DNA of 64,000 nucleotides, from NCBI RefSeq assembly GCF_001182785.1, contig NZ_CP012100.1, positions 1 to 64,000 on the forward strand, in the 5' to 3' direction. The notes beneath the pieces were generated by a model. That model made no database searches. It saw only the letters and a program-made list of their open reading frames with translations, and had not been told where the DNA came from. Positions 56,151 through 64,000 of this stretch are shown one piece after another; the first letter of the stretch is position 1; each line of letters begins with the position of its first letter. The DNA comes from Bacillus thuringiensis. Its GTDB lineage: Bacteria; Bacillota; Bacilli; Bacillales; Bacillaceae_G. Position numbers and translations under genes: made by a program.

Positions 56151-57415
56151 GATTTATGTCCTCCTATTAGTGTGTTTCTGTGTCTAGCTGTAGCGCTATG
56201 CGTGTAGGAAATCCCTCGTAAAATACTGTTTTTCCCAAACTTTGTGCGTATTTCATCCATTACTTTTGTCAACTTCACTTCTTGTTCTCGTTTTGTGACA
56301 TCATCAAAAAGAGAAATTTGTTCTTCCCCTTCTTGAATTAGGTTTGTTAAAGATATGTTTATGCTACGAATGGGTTCGCCAGTATATTGCTGATGTAAAA
56401 AGTATGTACAGATATGATAAATATCCATTGTTAAATTTGTAGGACGGTTTAAACTATGTGTTTTTCTAATGCCACCTGCATTATTCTTGCTATAACCAAC
56501 AGAGAAATGAACGGTTCGAGCAAGTTTGTTTTGTTGTCTTAATCGATAGCAAACTTCTTCGGTATGTTCCAGCAGGATAATCGGAAATTCTTCTATTGTG
56601 TAGTCACGCATTAGAATTTGGCTTTTTCCAATAGAAGTTGTGGCAGGAACATATTTTTCTGAAATGCGACTAAAGTCAATTCCATGGCTATGTAAGTGTA
56701 ATTCTTCTCCAATCACGCCAAAGCTTTGTTTTAAATATTTAAGAGGATAATTAGCTAAATCTCCAATTGAATGTATTCCTTTTCGATTTAACTTTGTTTC
56801 AGTTTTATGTGAAATTCCCCAAAACTTACTAAGTGGCCGTATGATCCATAATTTTGTAGGTACATCTTCGTATTTCCAATAAGCAATTCCGTCTGTACTT
56901 TGCTTTGCTTCAATATCTAAAGCGACCTTACTCATCAATAGGTTAGGACCAATTCCGATTGTGCATTCAATTCGTGTATGTTCATATATTTCACGTTTAA
57001 ACTGAAATGCAAATTCATGTGGATTTCGGGCAAATAGATGGATGCTATCGGTAATATCCATAAAAAATTCATCAATGCTGTATTGATGAAAGTCTTCAAT
57101 AGGAACATATTGTAGAGCTAACTTCGTTATGTAATTGGAGCATTTAATATATGTTCCCATAATGGGATTCACAATAAGAATATCTTTTTGCCGAGGAATC
57201 TCGTATAGCCTTGCCATCTTCTTTACACCCATTGCTTTTAATGGTGGAGTTGCGGCTAGAACAATTGAACCGTTTCTATTTACATCCCCGACTACAGCTA
57301 ATTTTGTATGAAGTGGATCTAAGCCCAATTTAATACAACTAACTGAGGCATAAAAGCTTCGAAGATCAACACATAAAATGATTCTATTCGGTAAAATTGA
57401 ATAGTCATACATCAT
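56147..57415 (-). CDS. uvrX: Y-family DNA polymerase, UvrX type
   Basis: The 422-residue translesion polymerase has the catalytic acidic residues in CVDLRSFYASV and YSIDEFFMDIT, the thumb SKFWGISHKTETKLNRKGI, and a little-finger domain. ATG 57415 has GGGAGG upstream; an in-frame extension to 57439 lacks it. Two LexA-type sites lie 18-54 bases upstream, so it is an SOS gene. It copies past UV lesions at the cost of mutations. Confidence 0.9.
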   Translation of the reverse strand: MMYDYSILPNRIILCVDLRSFYASVSCIKLGLDPLHTKLAVVGDVNRNGSIVLAATPPLKAMGVKKMARLYEIPRQKDILIVNPIMGTYIKCSNYITKLALQYVPIEDFHQYSIDEFFMDITDSIHLFARNPHEFAFQFKREIYEHTRIECTIGIGPNLLMSKVALDIEAKQSTDGIAYWKYEDVPTKLWIIRPLSKFWGISHKTETKLNRKGIHSIGDLANYPLKYLKQSFGVIGEELHLHSHGIDFSRISEKYVPATTSIGKSQILMRDYTIEEFPIILLEHTEEVCYRLRQQNKLARTVHFSVGYSKNNAGGIRKTHSLNRPTNLTMDIYHICTYFLHQQYTGEPIRSINISLTNLIQEGEEQISLFDDVTKREQEVKLTKVMDEIRTKFGKNSILRGISYTHSATARHRNTLIGGHKS

Positions 57416-57432
57416 AATTCCTCCCAACAACA

Positions 57433-57446
57433 AGAACATCTGTTCT
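57433..57446. promoter_or_regulatory. LexA (DinR) box 1
   Basis: AGAACATCTGTTCT: GAAC-N4-GTTC, fitting the Bacillus SOS box CGAACRNRYGTTYG except for the flanking base. Confidence 0.75.
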
Positions 57447-57455
57447 TGTTATACA

Positions 57456-57469
57456 CGAACTTACGTTCT
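57456..57469. promoter_or_regulatory. LexA (DinR) box 2
   Basis: CGAACTTACGTTCT fits the Bacillus SOS box almost completely. It is 23 bases from box 1, centre to centre, so two LexA dimers could lie side by side. Confidence 0.85.
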
Positions 57470-57651
57470 TTTATGAAGTGGTTTTTGAAAAATATTTATG
57501 AATTAAAAATACGCAGAATGAAAGAGAGAGCGGCCTAATGTAGTTGGAGTGTTTAGGTTATAAACAGTGTTAGCTATATTAGGTAGTGAGGGAAGAAAAG
57601 GATAGGAGGGAAGTTCTTTAAATCAATTTCTAAGTATTTGAAATATAAGTG

Positions 57652-57681
57652 TTGACTGTAATTTATTACCTATGCTAACAT
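57652..57681 (+). promoter_or_regulatory. Promoter of the CNNM/CorC-like gene
   Basis: TTGACT and the -10 region TGCTAACAT are 17-18 bases apart. The transcript would start near 57688, leaving a leader of about 210 bases. Confidence 0.55.
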
Positions 57682-57708
57682 ATAGATAATTTAATTTAGG
57701 CGGTGGAT

Positions 57709-57747
57709 ATGTATTGGACTCAGACGTTGACTCGGATAGTTGGCTAA
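57709..57747 (+). CDS. Possible 12-residue leader peptide
   Basis: ATG 57709 is preceded by GGCGGTGG and encodes MYWTQTLTRIVG before TAA. It lies just after the promoter and before two hairpins. Leader peptides before Mg2+-related transporters are known in other bacteria; whether this one is translated is not shown. Confidence 0.3.
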   Translation: MYWTQTLTRIVG

Positions 57748-57868
57748 ATAACCTCGATTTTCTTAGAGTACCTCTTATTATTTTGAGAATGTAGATTGTA
57801 AACAATCTTATATTACACGCAGTTAATAAATAGTAAGTAGGGAAAGTGAAAATATATTAGGAGGTGAA

Positions 57869-57896
57869 TCCTTTAGTTTTTACGAAACTAAGGGGA
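57869..57896 (+). promoter_or_regulatory. Hairpin covering the ribosome-binding site
   Basis: CCTTTAGTTT and AAACTAAGG pair around TTACG. The 3' arm contains the AAGGGG ribosome-binding site of the TTG start at 57901, so the folded form would block translation. Confidence 0.5.
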
Positions 57897-57900
57897 TTAG

Positions 57901-59214
57901 TTGGACATATTTAATTTAATTATGGTAGCGGTTTTAGTCGCATGTACCGCGTTTTTCGTGGCAATTGAGTTTGCTATTGTAAAAGTAAGAGGATCAAAGA
58001 TTGATCAATTTGTATTAGAAGGAAAGAAGGGTGCGTTGGCAGCTAAGAAAGTAACGTCAAATCTGGATGAATATTTGTCAGCTTGTCAATTAGGTATTAC
58101 AGTGACAGCAATGGGACTAGGGGCATTAGGTGAACCAACCATTGAGAGACTTTTACATCCTTTATTTGATAAGTGGAATATCAACCCTTCCATTGCAGGT
58201 GTATTATCTTTAGGAATTGCTTTTACTTTTATGACGTACTTACATGTTGTAGTTGGTGAATTGGCACCCAAAACATTTGCGATTCAAAAGGCTGAGAAGG
58301 TTACTTTATTGCTTTCAGCTCCGCTTATCTGGTTCCACAAAATCATGTATCCGTTTATTCGATTGTTGAATGGCTCTGCAAGGATGATAACAAGACTATT
58401 TGGTTTAAAACCAGCATCAGAGCATGATGTCGTACATACAGAAGAAGAATTACGATTGATTCTTTCGGAAAGTTATCAACGTGGAGAGATTAATCAAGCT
58501 GAATATAAATATGTAAATAATATTTTTGAATTTGATAATCGTATTGCAAAAGAAATAATGGTCCCTCGTACAGAAATTATAGGGCTTCATGTAGAGAATT
58601 CTTTAGCGGATCATATAAATATAATCCGTAATGAAAAGTACACACGCTACCCTGTATTTGGAGAAGACAAAGATGAAATCATTGGCATGGTGAATGTGAA
58701 AGATTTCTTGATTCGTTATATGAGTAATGAATCAAAAGAATTTAAATCTATTTCCTCGTATACGCGTCCAGTAATTGTAGCAATAGAAACCATACCAATA
58801 CATGATTTATTATTAAAAATGCAAACGAAACGTATTCCATTGGCTGTATTATATGATGAATACGGCGGTACAGCTGGTTTGGTAACAATTGAGGATATAC
58901 TAGAAGAAATTGTAGGCGAAATCCGTGATGAATATGATGGAGATGAGCTTTCACCAATTCAAAAAATGAATAATGATCATATTGTCGTAGAAGGTAAAGT
59001 GCGTATTAGTGAAATAAATGATTTGTTAGGATTACATATGAATGATAGTGATGTTGATACAATTGGTGGTTGGATTCTAATGCAGAATTATGATATCCAG
59101 GAAGGACAAACCTTATTTAGTGAAGGATATGCTTTTACAATTCTTTCAAAAGACCCCCACCAAGTTAAGCGTGTTGAAATACAAAAAGAAATTTTAGAAG
59201 CAGCAACTGTATAG
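57901..59214 (+). CDS. CNNM/CorC-type membrane protein (HlyC/CorC family)
   Basis: The 437-residue protein has a DUF21 membrane domain with helices near residues 5-25, 60-80, 100-125 and 135-155, a pair of CBS domains (IMVPRTEIIGL, TIEDILEEIVGEI), and a C-terminal CorC_HlyC domain (DTIGGWILMQNYDIQEG). Members act in Mg2+ or other divalent-cation efflux and resistance. TTG 57901 follows AAGGGG. The leader is long and structured, so it may be controlled after transcription starts. Confidence 0.88.
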   Translation: MDIFNLIMVAVLVACTAFFVAIEFAIVKVRGSKIDQFVLEGKKGALAAKKVTSNLDEYLSACQLGITVTAMGLGALGEPTIERLLHPLFDKWNINPSIAGVLSLGIAFTFMTYLHVVVGELAPKTFAIQKAEKVTLLLSAPLIWFHKIMYPFIRLLNGSARMITRLFGLKPASEHDVVHTEEELRLILSESYQRGEINQAEYKYVNNIFEFDNRIAKEIMVPRTEIIGLHVENSLADHINIIRNEKYTRYPVFGEDKDEIIGMVNVKDFLIRYMSNESKEFKSISSYTRPVIVAIETIPIHDLLLKMQTKRIPLAVLYDEYGGTAGLVTIEDILEEIVGEIRDEYDGDELSPIQKMNNDHIVVEGKVRISEINDLLGLHMNDSDVDTIGGWILMQNYDIQEGQTLFSEGYAFTILSKDPHQVKRVEIQKEILEAATV

Positions 59215-59228
59215 TTGCTGCTTTTTAT
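59199..59228 (+). terminator. Terminator overlapping the gene end
   Basis: AGCAGCAAC pairs with GTTGCTGCT around the stop codon and is followed by TTTTTAT. Confidence 0.85.
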
Positions 59229-59242
59229 AGGGGTAGCAGAAA

Positions 59243-60115
59243 ATGAAAGCAAAGATACTTGTAACATTAACCTTACCTGTTATGTTATTAGCAGGTTGTA
59301 CAACCGAAACATATGGACTTACACAGTCAGAGTTCAGACAAGTAGATAAAGAGTTTAAAGCAGATAAGATGATAAAAGACATGAAACAGTTGCATTATAG
59401 CGATGAACAAATTGAGAAACAGCTAAGAATGGCGTTAGCACAATTAAAGTATGAAGAGGAAATGAAGAGGAAAGAGAATGACAAGTACAAGGGTATAGAG
59501 ACGGAAGAAGACACCAAGAAAGACAAGAAGAAAGAATCAATAGGGGACAATGAAACAGTCTATGAAAAGAAAGCAAAAGAAAAAGTAACGGTAACGGAAA
59601 AAAGATATCCGTATCAGTTATACGAAATCTATGCCAGACTTCAGTATCAAATTGAATATCTAGGTAAGGGGATGGAAAAATCAATTAATGAGCGTAGTGC
59701 TACCGTGAACTACACAAGAGAAGAATCAAAACTGGTTGATATGCAACTAAACTACATACTTAACCTGGTGCCAATCGGAAAGTACGAATCAAACTATCCT
59801 TTACTCGAAGAAGGTGTATCAAAGTTAAGAGAAGCTTTAGAACTCATTGTAGACTTTGGTATGAGAGCGCAAAATCCGTTATATCCTGATAACAAATTAC
59901 CTGAGGGATTCGACAAAGCCAATGATATGATTATAGACGTACTGAGCACATGGCAACCGATTTTTGATGAAATAGATAAAGATTTCCCTGATGCGAAACG
60001 TAAAGCAGAGAAGAAAGTAGAAAGGAATTTAAATGATGATACAGAAGGTGGATTCCGTATTCATAAATTAAATCCTAAAAAGGTAAGCAGAGAAGAAAAT
60101 AACAACGATTATTAA
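59243..60115 (+). CDS. Lipoprotein with charged coiled-coil region
   Basis: The 290-residue protein has a lipoprotein signal (MKAKILVTLTLPVMLLAGC, lipobox LLAGC, Cys19). A very charged Lys/Glu segment (EEEMKRKENDKYKGIETEED) follows, then a helical domain with QLYEIYARLQYQIEYLGKG. It should be anchored outside the membrane. No family name is known to me. A second lipoprotein with a similar signal follows 15 bases later, so this was a tandem pair. Confidence 0.75.
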   Translation: MKAKILVTLTLPVMLLAGCTTETYGLTQSEFRQVDKEFKADKMIKDMKQLHYSDEQIEKQLRMALAQLKYEEEMKRKENDKYKGIETEEDTKKDKKKESIGDNETVYEKKAKEKVTVTEKRYPYQLYEIYARLQYQIEYLGKGMEKSINERSATVNYTREESKLVDMQLNYILNLVPIGKYESNYPLLEEGVSKLREALELIVDFGMRAQNPLYPDNKLPEGFDKANDMIIDVLSTWQPIFDEIDKDFPDAKRKAEKKVERNLNDDTEGGFRIHKLNPKKVSREENNNDY

Positions 60116-60129
60116 CGGGGGGATGACGT

Positions 60130-60277
60130 ATGAAATCGAAGAAACTAATCACGTTAGCGATTCCGGTTATGTAATTAGGGGGTTGTGCTACGATTCAAGA
60201 TTCACCAAAGAAAGAAACAAAGACAGAAGAGTCAAGCAAAGCGAAAGCTACTGAACAAGATAAAAAGTCTACTAGCG
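60130..60277 (+). pseudogene. Second lipoprotein, N-terminal part with nonsense codon
   Basis: ATG 60130 (GGGGGGATG upstream) starts MKSKKLITLAIPVM, then TAA in place of a Leu codon, then LGGCATIQDSPKKETKTEES in the same frame. It is the signal and linker of a lipoprotein like the preceding one. At 60278 it meets the right end of the third IS200/IS605 element. The fragment at 62079-62422 may be its C-terminal part. Confidence 0.7.
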
Positions 60278-60416
60278 TGAACTACCCGCCACTTAACATC
60301 CTAACGGACTGTTTGAAGTGGGGGCTTCTCGGTTAGTCGTTACTTTTGGTAGCTAACGAATTCGTCCTAAGACAGCCGAGCTAACTCCCTTGTTCCAAGG
60401 GTTATTTTATTGCTAT
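60278..60416 (-). ncRNA. Predicted omega RNA scaffold, element 3
   Basis: The 139 bases between the tnpB stop and the right end contain the inverted repeat CTAACCGAG... and AGCTCGGCTG... and the terminal ACTT/AAGT hairpin. The guide would be read from bases just below 60278 on the minus strand, that is, from the lipoprotein gene. Confidence 0.5.
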
Positions 60417-61529
60417 CTATGCTAACGCCAATAGGCGTATTGCTTCATTTTTGATATTGATAGCTGCGTTATAATCTCTATCGAGATTTACACCGCATAT
60501 ACAAGAATAGACTCGCTCAGACAATGACATATTTTTCACATTTCCACAACTGCTACATGTTTTTGTGGAAGGAAACCATTTGTCTATTTTCACAAGCTGT
60601 TTGCCTTGTTCATTTAGTTTATAAGCTAAGAAAGAAGTGAACATACCCCAAGCATTATCAGCGACGCTTTTTCCAAAATGAAGTGCTTGCGATATTCCCT
60701 TCATATTTAGATCTTCAATAGCTACAACATCAAAATGAGTAGCTAACTCTTTAGACTTATGATGAAGGAAATTCTTACGTTGGTTTGCTACTTTTTCATG
60801 CAGCTTAGCTACACGGATACGTTGTTTATCCCAACGCCCTGAACCTTTTGTACGTCTTGATAATACTCGTTGCGCCTTTGCTAATCGGTCTAACATTTCA
60901 CGATAGAACTTAGGATAATTGGCTCTCTCATCCTCAGAACTGACGTATAATTGATCCATCGCAAAGTCTAATCCAACAACTGTTTCTACTTCTTTTTGTA
61001 CGATCTCTTTTTCGTATTCAGTCAAAATGGACACATAGTATTTACCAGTAGGTGTCATAGAAATCGTACATGACTTGATTATATGGTCTTGTGGTATTTC
61101 TCTATGCTGTTTGATACGTACCATTTTCAGTTTTGGCAATTTGATATGACCGTTAAGCAACATAATATTTCCGTTCACTACATTCGTTGTATAAGACTTT
61201 CTGTCTTTTTTGCTTTTGAATGTTGGGAAGTCATTTTGACCACTAAAGAAATTTTTATAGGCAGTTTGCAAGTTTAGTTGAGCATTTGCCAAAGCTAATG
61301 AATCCACTTCTTTTAACCACTCAAATTCTGCTTTGTATTTTGCAGGCGTGGGAAGCTTTTGTTTCTTTAGTTGATCCTTATCATCTTTATGTTTTTCATA
61401 CGCTTCTTTCCGTTCAGCTAACATTCTGTTATACACGAAACGTACACAACCGAAGGTTTTACATATAAGATGTGCTTGGTCTCCTGTTGGATGCAAACGG
61501 AATTTATATGCTTTATTCTGCTTTGTCAT
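60417..61529 (-). CDS. tnpB: TnpB RNA-guided nuclease, element 3
   Basis: The 370-residue TnpB starts MTKQNKAYKFRLHPTGDQAH at 61529 after GAGGTG. RuvC residues are intact: D188 in VGLDFAMD, E272 in AIEDLN and D352 in NLDRDYNAAIN. The zinc finger has C325, C328, C343 and C345. It ends [11 protein letters not shown], close to element 1, with which it forms one subgroup. Confidence 0.93.
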   Translation of the reverse strand: MTKQNKAYKFRLHPTGDQAHLICKTFGCVRFVYNRMLAERKEAYEKHKDDKDQLKKQKLPTPAKYKAEFEWLKEVDSLALANAQLNLQTAYKNFFSGQNDFPTFKSKKDRKSYTTNVVNGNIMLLNGHIKLPKLKMVRIKQHREIPQDHIIKSCTISMTPTGKYYVSILTEYEKEIVQKEVETVVGLDFAMDQLYVSSEDERANYPKFYREMLDRLAKAQRVLSRRTKGSGRWDKQRIRVAKLHEKVANQRKNFLHHKSKELATHFDVVAIEDLNMKGISQALHFGKSVADNAWGMFTSFLAYKLNEQGKQLVKIDKWFPSTKTCSSCGNVKNMSLSERVYSCICGVNLDRDYNAAINIKNEAIRLLALA

Positions 61530-61540
61530 ATCATTTCACC

Positions 61541-61939
61541 TCACTTTTCACTTTGATTTTCAATATATGTTTTTACTACGTCTATTGGCGAACCACCAGT
61601 AGTTAGCAAGCAAAAACTTCTTGACCAAAACATCTCTTTCCAAAGTTTCTTTTTCACTTGTGGAAAGTCTCTTTTAATAAGTCGAGAACTTGCACTTTTA
61701 TAAGCATTGATGAATTTTGTCATTTCTGTATTAGGGTGTGCCTTGAACAAAATATGAACATGATCTACATCAAGATTCCATTCAACTAATGTGATGTTAT
61801 AGTTTTCAGATAGTCGAACAAACATATCTTTTGCATAGTCTGACATATCATCATCAAACACATTTCTTCTGTATTTCACGACCAACACAAGGTGATAATA
61901 CAACAAGAATACTGAATGGTTATTACTATCTAATTTCAT
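61541..61939 (-). CDS. tnpA: TnpA Y1 transposase, element 3
   Basis: The 132-residue protein has HUH residues H60 and H62 in DVDHVHILF and the nucleophile Y125 in VKTYIENQ. It lies 11 bases upstream of tnpB on the same strand. It is probably active. Sequence differences from TnpA of element 2 are large (NYHFVFCPRYRR against YYHLVLVVKYRR), in line with a separate lineage. Confidence 0.93.
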   Translation of the reverse strand: MKLDSNNHSVFLLYYHLVLVVKYRRNVFDDDMSDYAKDMFVRLSENYNITLVEWNLDVDHVHILFKAHPNTEMTKFINAYKSASSRLIKRDFPQVKKKLWKEMFWSRSFCLLTTGGSPIDVVKTYIENQSEK

Positions 61940-62078
61940 TTATATACCAGCCTTTATCATTTATAAGACTGATTATATCAGAGGCAAAATAAAAAGGAAA
62001 ACCTTTGGGCTACGCCAAACCGAAATTCATCTCCCACCTACCGTTGGGCTACGCCCTTCACACGCTTGAGGAAGGAGA

Positions 62079-62422
62079 ATTCTTTCGGGAAATTCGTTAA
62101 AAATGAAAGGTCTATTGTAGGTAAGTATGGTATTGATTTAGGAGAAGGAGTCAAAACAATACTCGATTTAAAAGATGATATGACATTTGCTTTTTATAAG
62201 TATGGGGATTTCTCAAGTAGAGATAGTCTAATGAAAGGAACATACGGGTTAGACGTACCTTCTTTACAATTAACATTAAAATTAACAAGCGTAACTGAGA
62301 ATGGTCATAAGACTCAAAGAACTGAGAGTTTTAGATATCAGGTACAAAATTATGATTTAAATATGTTACAACTTTATAGTGCAGACGAAGATGTCCGTAT
62401 GAGATTGATTAAACAAGGGTAA
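62079..62422 (+). pseudogene. C-terminal fragment of a probable lipoprotein
   Basis: The frame runs out of the element's left end and has no start of its own (the TTG at 62066 is element sequence). It encodes SFGKFVKNERSIVGKYGIDL, then a beta-rich piece with MTFAFYKYGDFSSRDSLMKG and ends MRLIKQG. It is on the same strand as the lipoprotein start at 60130 and lies directly on the other side of the element. One gene split by the insertion is the simplest reading. Confidence 0.6.
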
Positions 62423-62481
62423 ATATATTAGTAGGATTAGGTGAAAAAGCCTAGCTCTTATTTTAGGGGGATATTGCATAA

Positions 62482-62718
62482 ATGGAGCGGGTTATACAAG
62501 AGTTTTTTTCTCCAAGTAAAAACTATAAGGTTCAAATCATTAAAAGAAAAGATGGTCTATATACAACAGAAGCGTATAGATGGATGGAGGATTGTGGATA
62601 TGAATTTTGGAGTTATATATCACAAGGATTGACTTTGGTAGATAGTGAGGAACATGCGCGGAAGATTGCTATGGAACAACTAATAGAATGTTCAAGAGAA
62701 AGGTTTAAAAATACATAA
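62482..62718 (+). CDS. Small hypothetical protein
   Basis: The 78-residue protein (MERVIQEFFSPSKNYKVQII, then RWMEDCGYEFWSYISQGLTL) starts at ATG 62482 after AGGGGGAT. It looks like a compact alpha/beta protein; no family is recognised. An overlapping frame from 62441 is a shadow. It follows the lipoprotein fragment by 60 bases and may have been in its operon. Confidence 0.65.
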   Translation: MERVIQEFFSPSKNYKVQIIKRKDGLYTTEAYRWMEDCGYEFWSYISQGLTLVDSEEHARKIAMEQLIECSRERFKNT

Positions 62719-62933
62719 TTATATTTGTAAAATTATAAAGAAGTATAATGTTTTATTATTAGTGAAAGAACAAAAATCATTTGTAAGTGAACTTAGTAGT
62801 ATCAATTTCTAGATTTATATACTTTTATGAAAATACATGAAGTAAATTCCATTTTATCTTATTTGTTTTATAGGAATTATAAGGTATACTAAAAGTAGGT
62901 ACAAAATGTATCATTTGAAAAAGAGTGCAAGGC
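62719..62933. other. AT-rich intergenic segment
   Basis: No gene or repeat is seen. Confidence 0.3.
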
Positions 62934-62972
62934 AAAAAGGAATCCGTAAAGGATTCCTTTTTGGTTTTTTTT
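62934..62972 (+). terminator. Rho-independent terminator
   Basis: AAAAAGGAATCC pairs with GGATTCCTTTTT around GTAAA and is followed by GGTTTTTTTT. Confidence 0.9.
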
Positions 62973-63124
62973 AAATGAAGCAACGTTCTAATTATCTATT
63001 TATTTTTTATGAATGAACTACCACTGTATAATATTAAAAGTGATTTTTGGAAAATTCTCATATTCCTGCAACAAAGCAAAGGTATGTTATGTGTGTTAAC
63101 TATAAAGAGAAAGAAGGGGAAGTT

Positions 63125-63728
63125 ATGAAAAAATTTTGCTAATTATTGCGTTATTAGGCATAATGAGTTTTGGAGTTCAGGAAATGAATATAAGAGATGA
63201 TGCATACCACAAGGGCGATTCAAAAATTAGTTTTTGGGATTTGAAAAGAACGGGTACTAATTTCATGAATAGTACGTCATTACCTGAAAACTATAAAAGT
63301 GTAAAAGAAGCTAATATTGAATATGTACGTTTACCACCTGATAAATGGGCAAAAGATAAAGATTTTCTATTTGAGGATAAACCAGATATTTCTGGAAAGA
63401 ATTTACTGATAGGTAATGCAGATAACTATCAGGGAGTAGTAAAGGAGGATTTAGAAAAATTAAAGGCGGATGTAGATGCCGCACAATCACAAGGAATGAA
63501 AGTTGTTCTTACAATGTTATCCTTACCTGTTGATCGATGGCGTCAATTTAATAATAACAAGAATGACGACAGAATATGGGAAGAGGAGAAGTATCAAGAA
63601 CAAGCAAGTCAATTTTGGAAGGATCTTGCTTTGGAATTAAAAGATCACCCCGCGATTGATGGTTATAATGTTATAAATGAACCACATCCAGACACAACTA
63701 AAGATAATAGAGATTATGGTTTTTTTAA
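63125..63728 (+). pseudogene. Glycoside hydrolase family 5-like protein, frameshifted and truncated
   Basis: ATG 63125 (AAGGGGAAG upstream) is followed by six A's. Seven would give MKKILLIIALLGIMSFG, a signal peptide, in frame with the long open frame. The mature part has family 5 features: ANIEYVRLPPDKW, GMKVVLTMLSLP, and DGYNVINEPHP with the Asn-Glu-Pro acid/base. After RDYGFF the sequence turns into a hairpin and the end of an opposite gene, so the nucleophile half is gone. A cellulase-like enzyme made non-functional twice over. Confidence 0.75.
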
Positions 63729-63732
63729 CAAG

Positions 63733-63766
63733 AAGCATAAGATGACCGTTTTGACCAAATTATGCT
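63733..63766 (-). terminator. Hairpin after the permease gene
   Basis: AAGCATAA pairs with TTATGCTT, and GACC/GGTC-like inner pairs extend it. On the minus strand it is followed by CTTGTT. It probably terminates the permease transcript. Confidence 0.55.
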
Positions 63767-63820
63767 TCCACCAATTTAAACCTTCTAATACTCCTTTTTA
63801 TAAAAAAGCATATAAATACT

Positions 63821-64000
63821 TTACTCTTTCCAAAACTGTTCCAGTAGAATGACAATCATGGTACCTACGAGTAATCCATTACTTAAAACATATTGTAAGG
63901 AAGGTGGAATTCCGCTAAATGCACTTTCTGGAAGAAACATTATTCCCAAACTGATTAATAATGCAATTCCTAATATAGTTAATCGCCGTTGATTTAATTC
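63821..64000 (-). CDS. Nucleobase (xanthine/uracil) permease, C-terminal end
   Basis: The minus-strand frame enters from the right edge and ends at TAA 63821. It encodes RLTILGIALLISLGIMFLP, then IPPSLQYVLSNGLLVGTMIV and ILLEQFWKE, the last two membrane helices of NCS2 purine/pyrimidine permeases. The rest is outside the window, so xanthine or uric-acid specificity cannot be given. It overlaps the false 3' end of the glycosidase frame. Confidence 0.65.
   Translation of the reverse strand, partial: ELNQRRLTILGIALLISLGIMFLPESAFSGIPPSLQYVLSNGLLVGTMIVILLEQFWKE

Larger units (their letters stand above)
60278..62078 (-). mobile_element. IS200/IS605 element with tnpA and tnpB (element 3)
   Basis: The element is read on the minus strand: left end near 62078 (CTCCTTCCTCAAGCGTGTG, then AAGGGC..GCCCA and GTAGGTGGGAGATGAATT), tnpA, tnpB, and right end near 60278 (hairpin CCCCCACTTC...AAGTGGCGGGTAGTTCA). 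Both ends match element 1 at 37327-38713, so TnpA of this copy could move element 1. All genes look intact. Confidence 0.85.

Noticed and set aside
57623..57805. 60-codon minus-strand frame upstream of the CNNM/CorC gene
   Set aside because: No ribosome-binding site; it overlaps the leader region and has poor composition.
62441..62632. 63-codon frame overlapping the 78-residue gene
   Set aside because: The overlapping frame from 62482 has the ribosome-binding site and the more protein-like composition.
1..64000. CRISPR arrays
   Set aside because: No series of spaced direct repeats was seen. The only RNA-guided nucleases are TnpB proteins.

Overview
This AT-rich window with strong AGGAGG-type ribosome-binding sites reads as a Bacillus cereus group genome (B. 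cereus / B. thuringiensis type). The main reasons are the iol gene set under a LacI-type regulator, the UvrX/YolD pair behind Bacillus-type LexA boxes, and the style of the small hypothetical genes. Chromosome or large plasmid cannot be decided from the window; the inositol locus favours the chromosome.

Layout. 1-15 kb is a defence island: a type I restriction-modification operon (hsdM-hsdS-hsdR), a lone 562-residue protein with a PD-(D/E)xK-like motif, then a graveyard of broken genes (phosphoribosyltransferase, radC tail, DUF960-like, two-helix membrane protein), a small HEPN-like ORF and an intact mcrB-mcrC pair. 15.3-18.5 kb is a second radC gene split by a complete group II intron exactly inside its JAMM motif; removing the intron restores a 150-codon frame. 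19-20.5 kb is a small phage-like control module: two divergent XRE regulators with four copies of one operator, and two convergent overlapping small genes. 21-33 kb is a natural-product locus: GNAT acyltransferase, PLP-dependent decarboxylase, a frameshifted aldo/keto reductase, and a 2532-residue synthetase with order C-A-T-C-A-T-R, expected to release an N-acylated dipeptide aldehyde (or a product made from one). 33-39 kb is mixed accessory DNA: a frameshifted secreted protein, an orphan polymorphic-toxin tip with a likely immunity gene, a secreted YrpD-like protein, an IS3 remnant and a TnpB-only element.

39-51 kb is a complete myo-inositol catabolic locus: LacI-type regulator, divergent MFS transporter, and iolG-C-A-D-E-J-B, with AAGCGCTT-centred operators in front of the transporter, iolG and iolC. 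Together these genes take up inositol and convert it to DHAP and acetyl-CoA. 51-64 kb is a second accessory stretch: an FtsW/RodA-like gene cut by an IS200/IS605 element, a Ser/Asn/Tyr-rich membrane protein, an SOS-controlled Y-family polymerase operon, a CNNM/CorC-like membrane protein with an unusual leader, two lipoproteins (the second probably split by another IS200/IS605 element), a decayed family 5 glycosidase, and the end of a purine permease.

There are no CRISPR arrays, rRNA genes or intact tRNA genes. Many genes are broken by single events (5-bp duplication, one-base losses, intron or IS insertion), which suggests an actively rearranging accessory region around two stable cores (iol and the synthetase).
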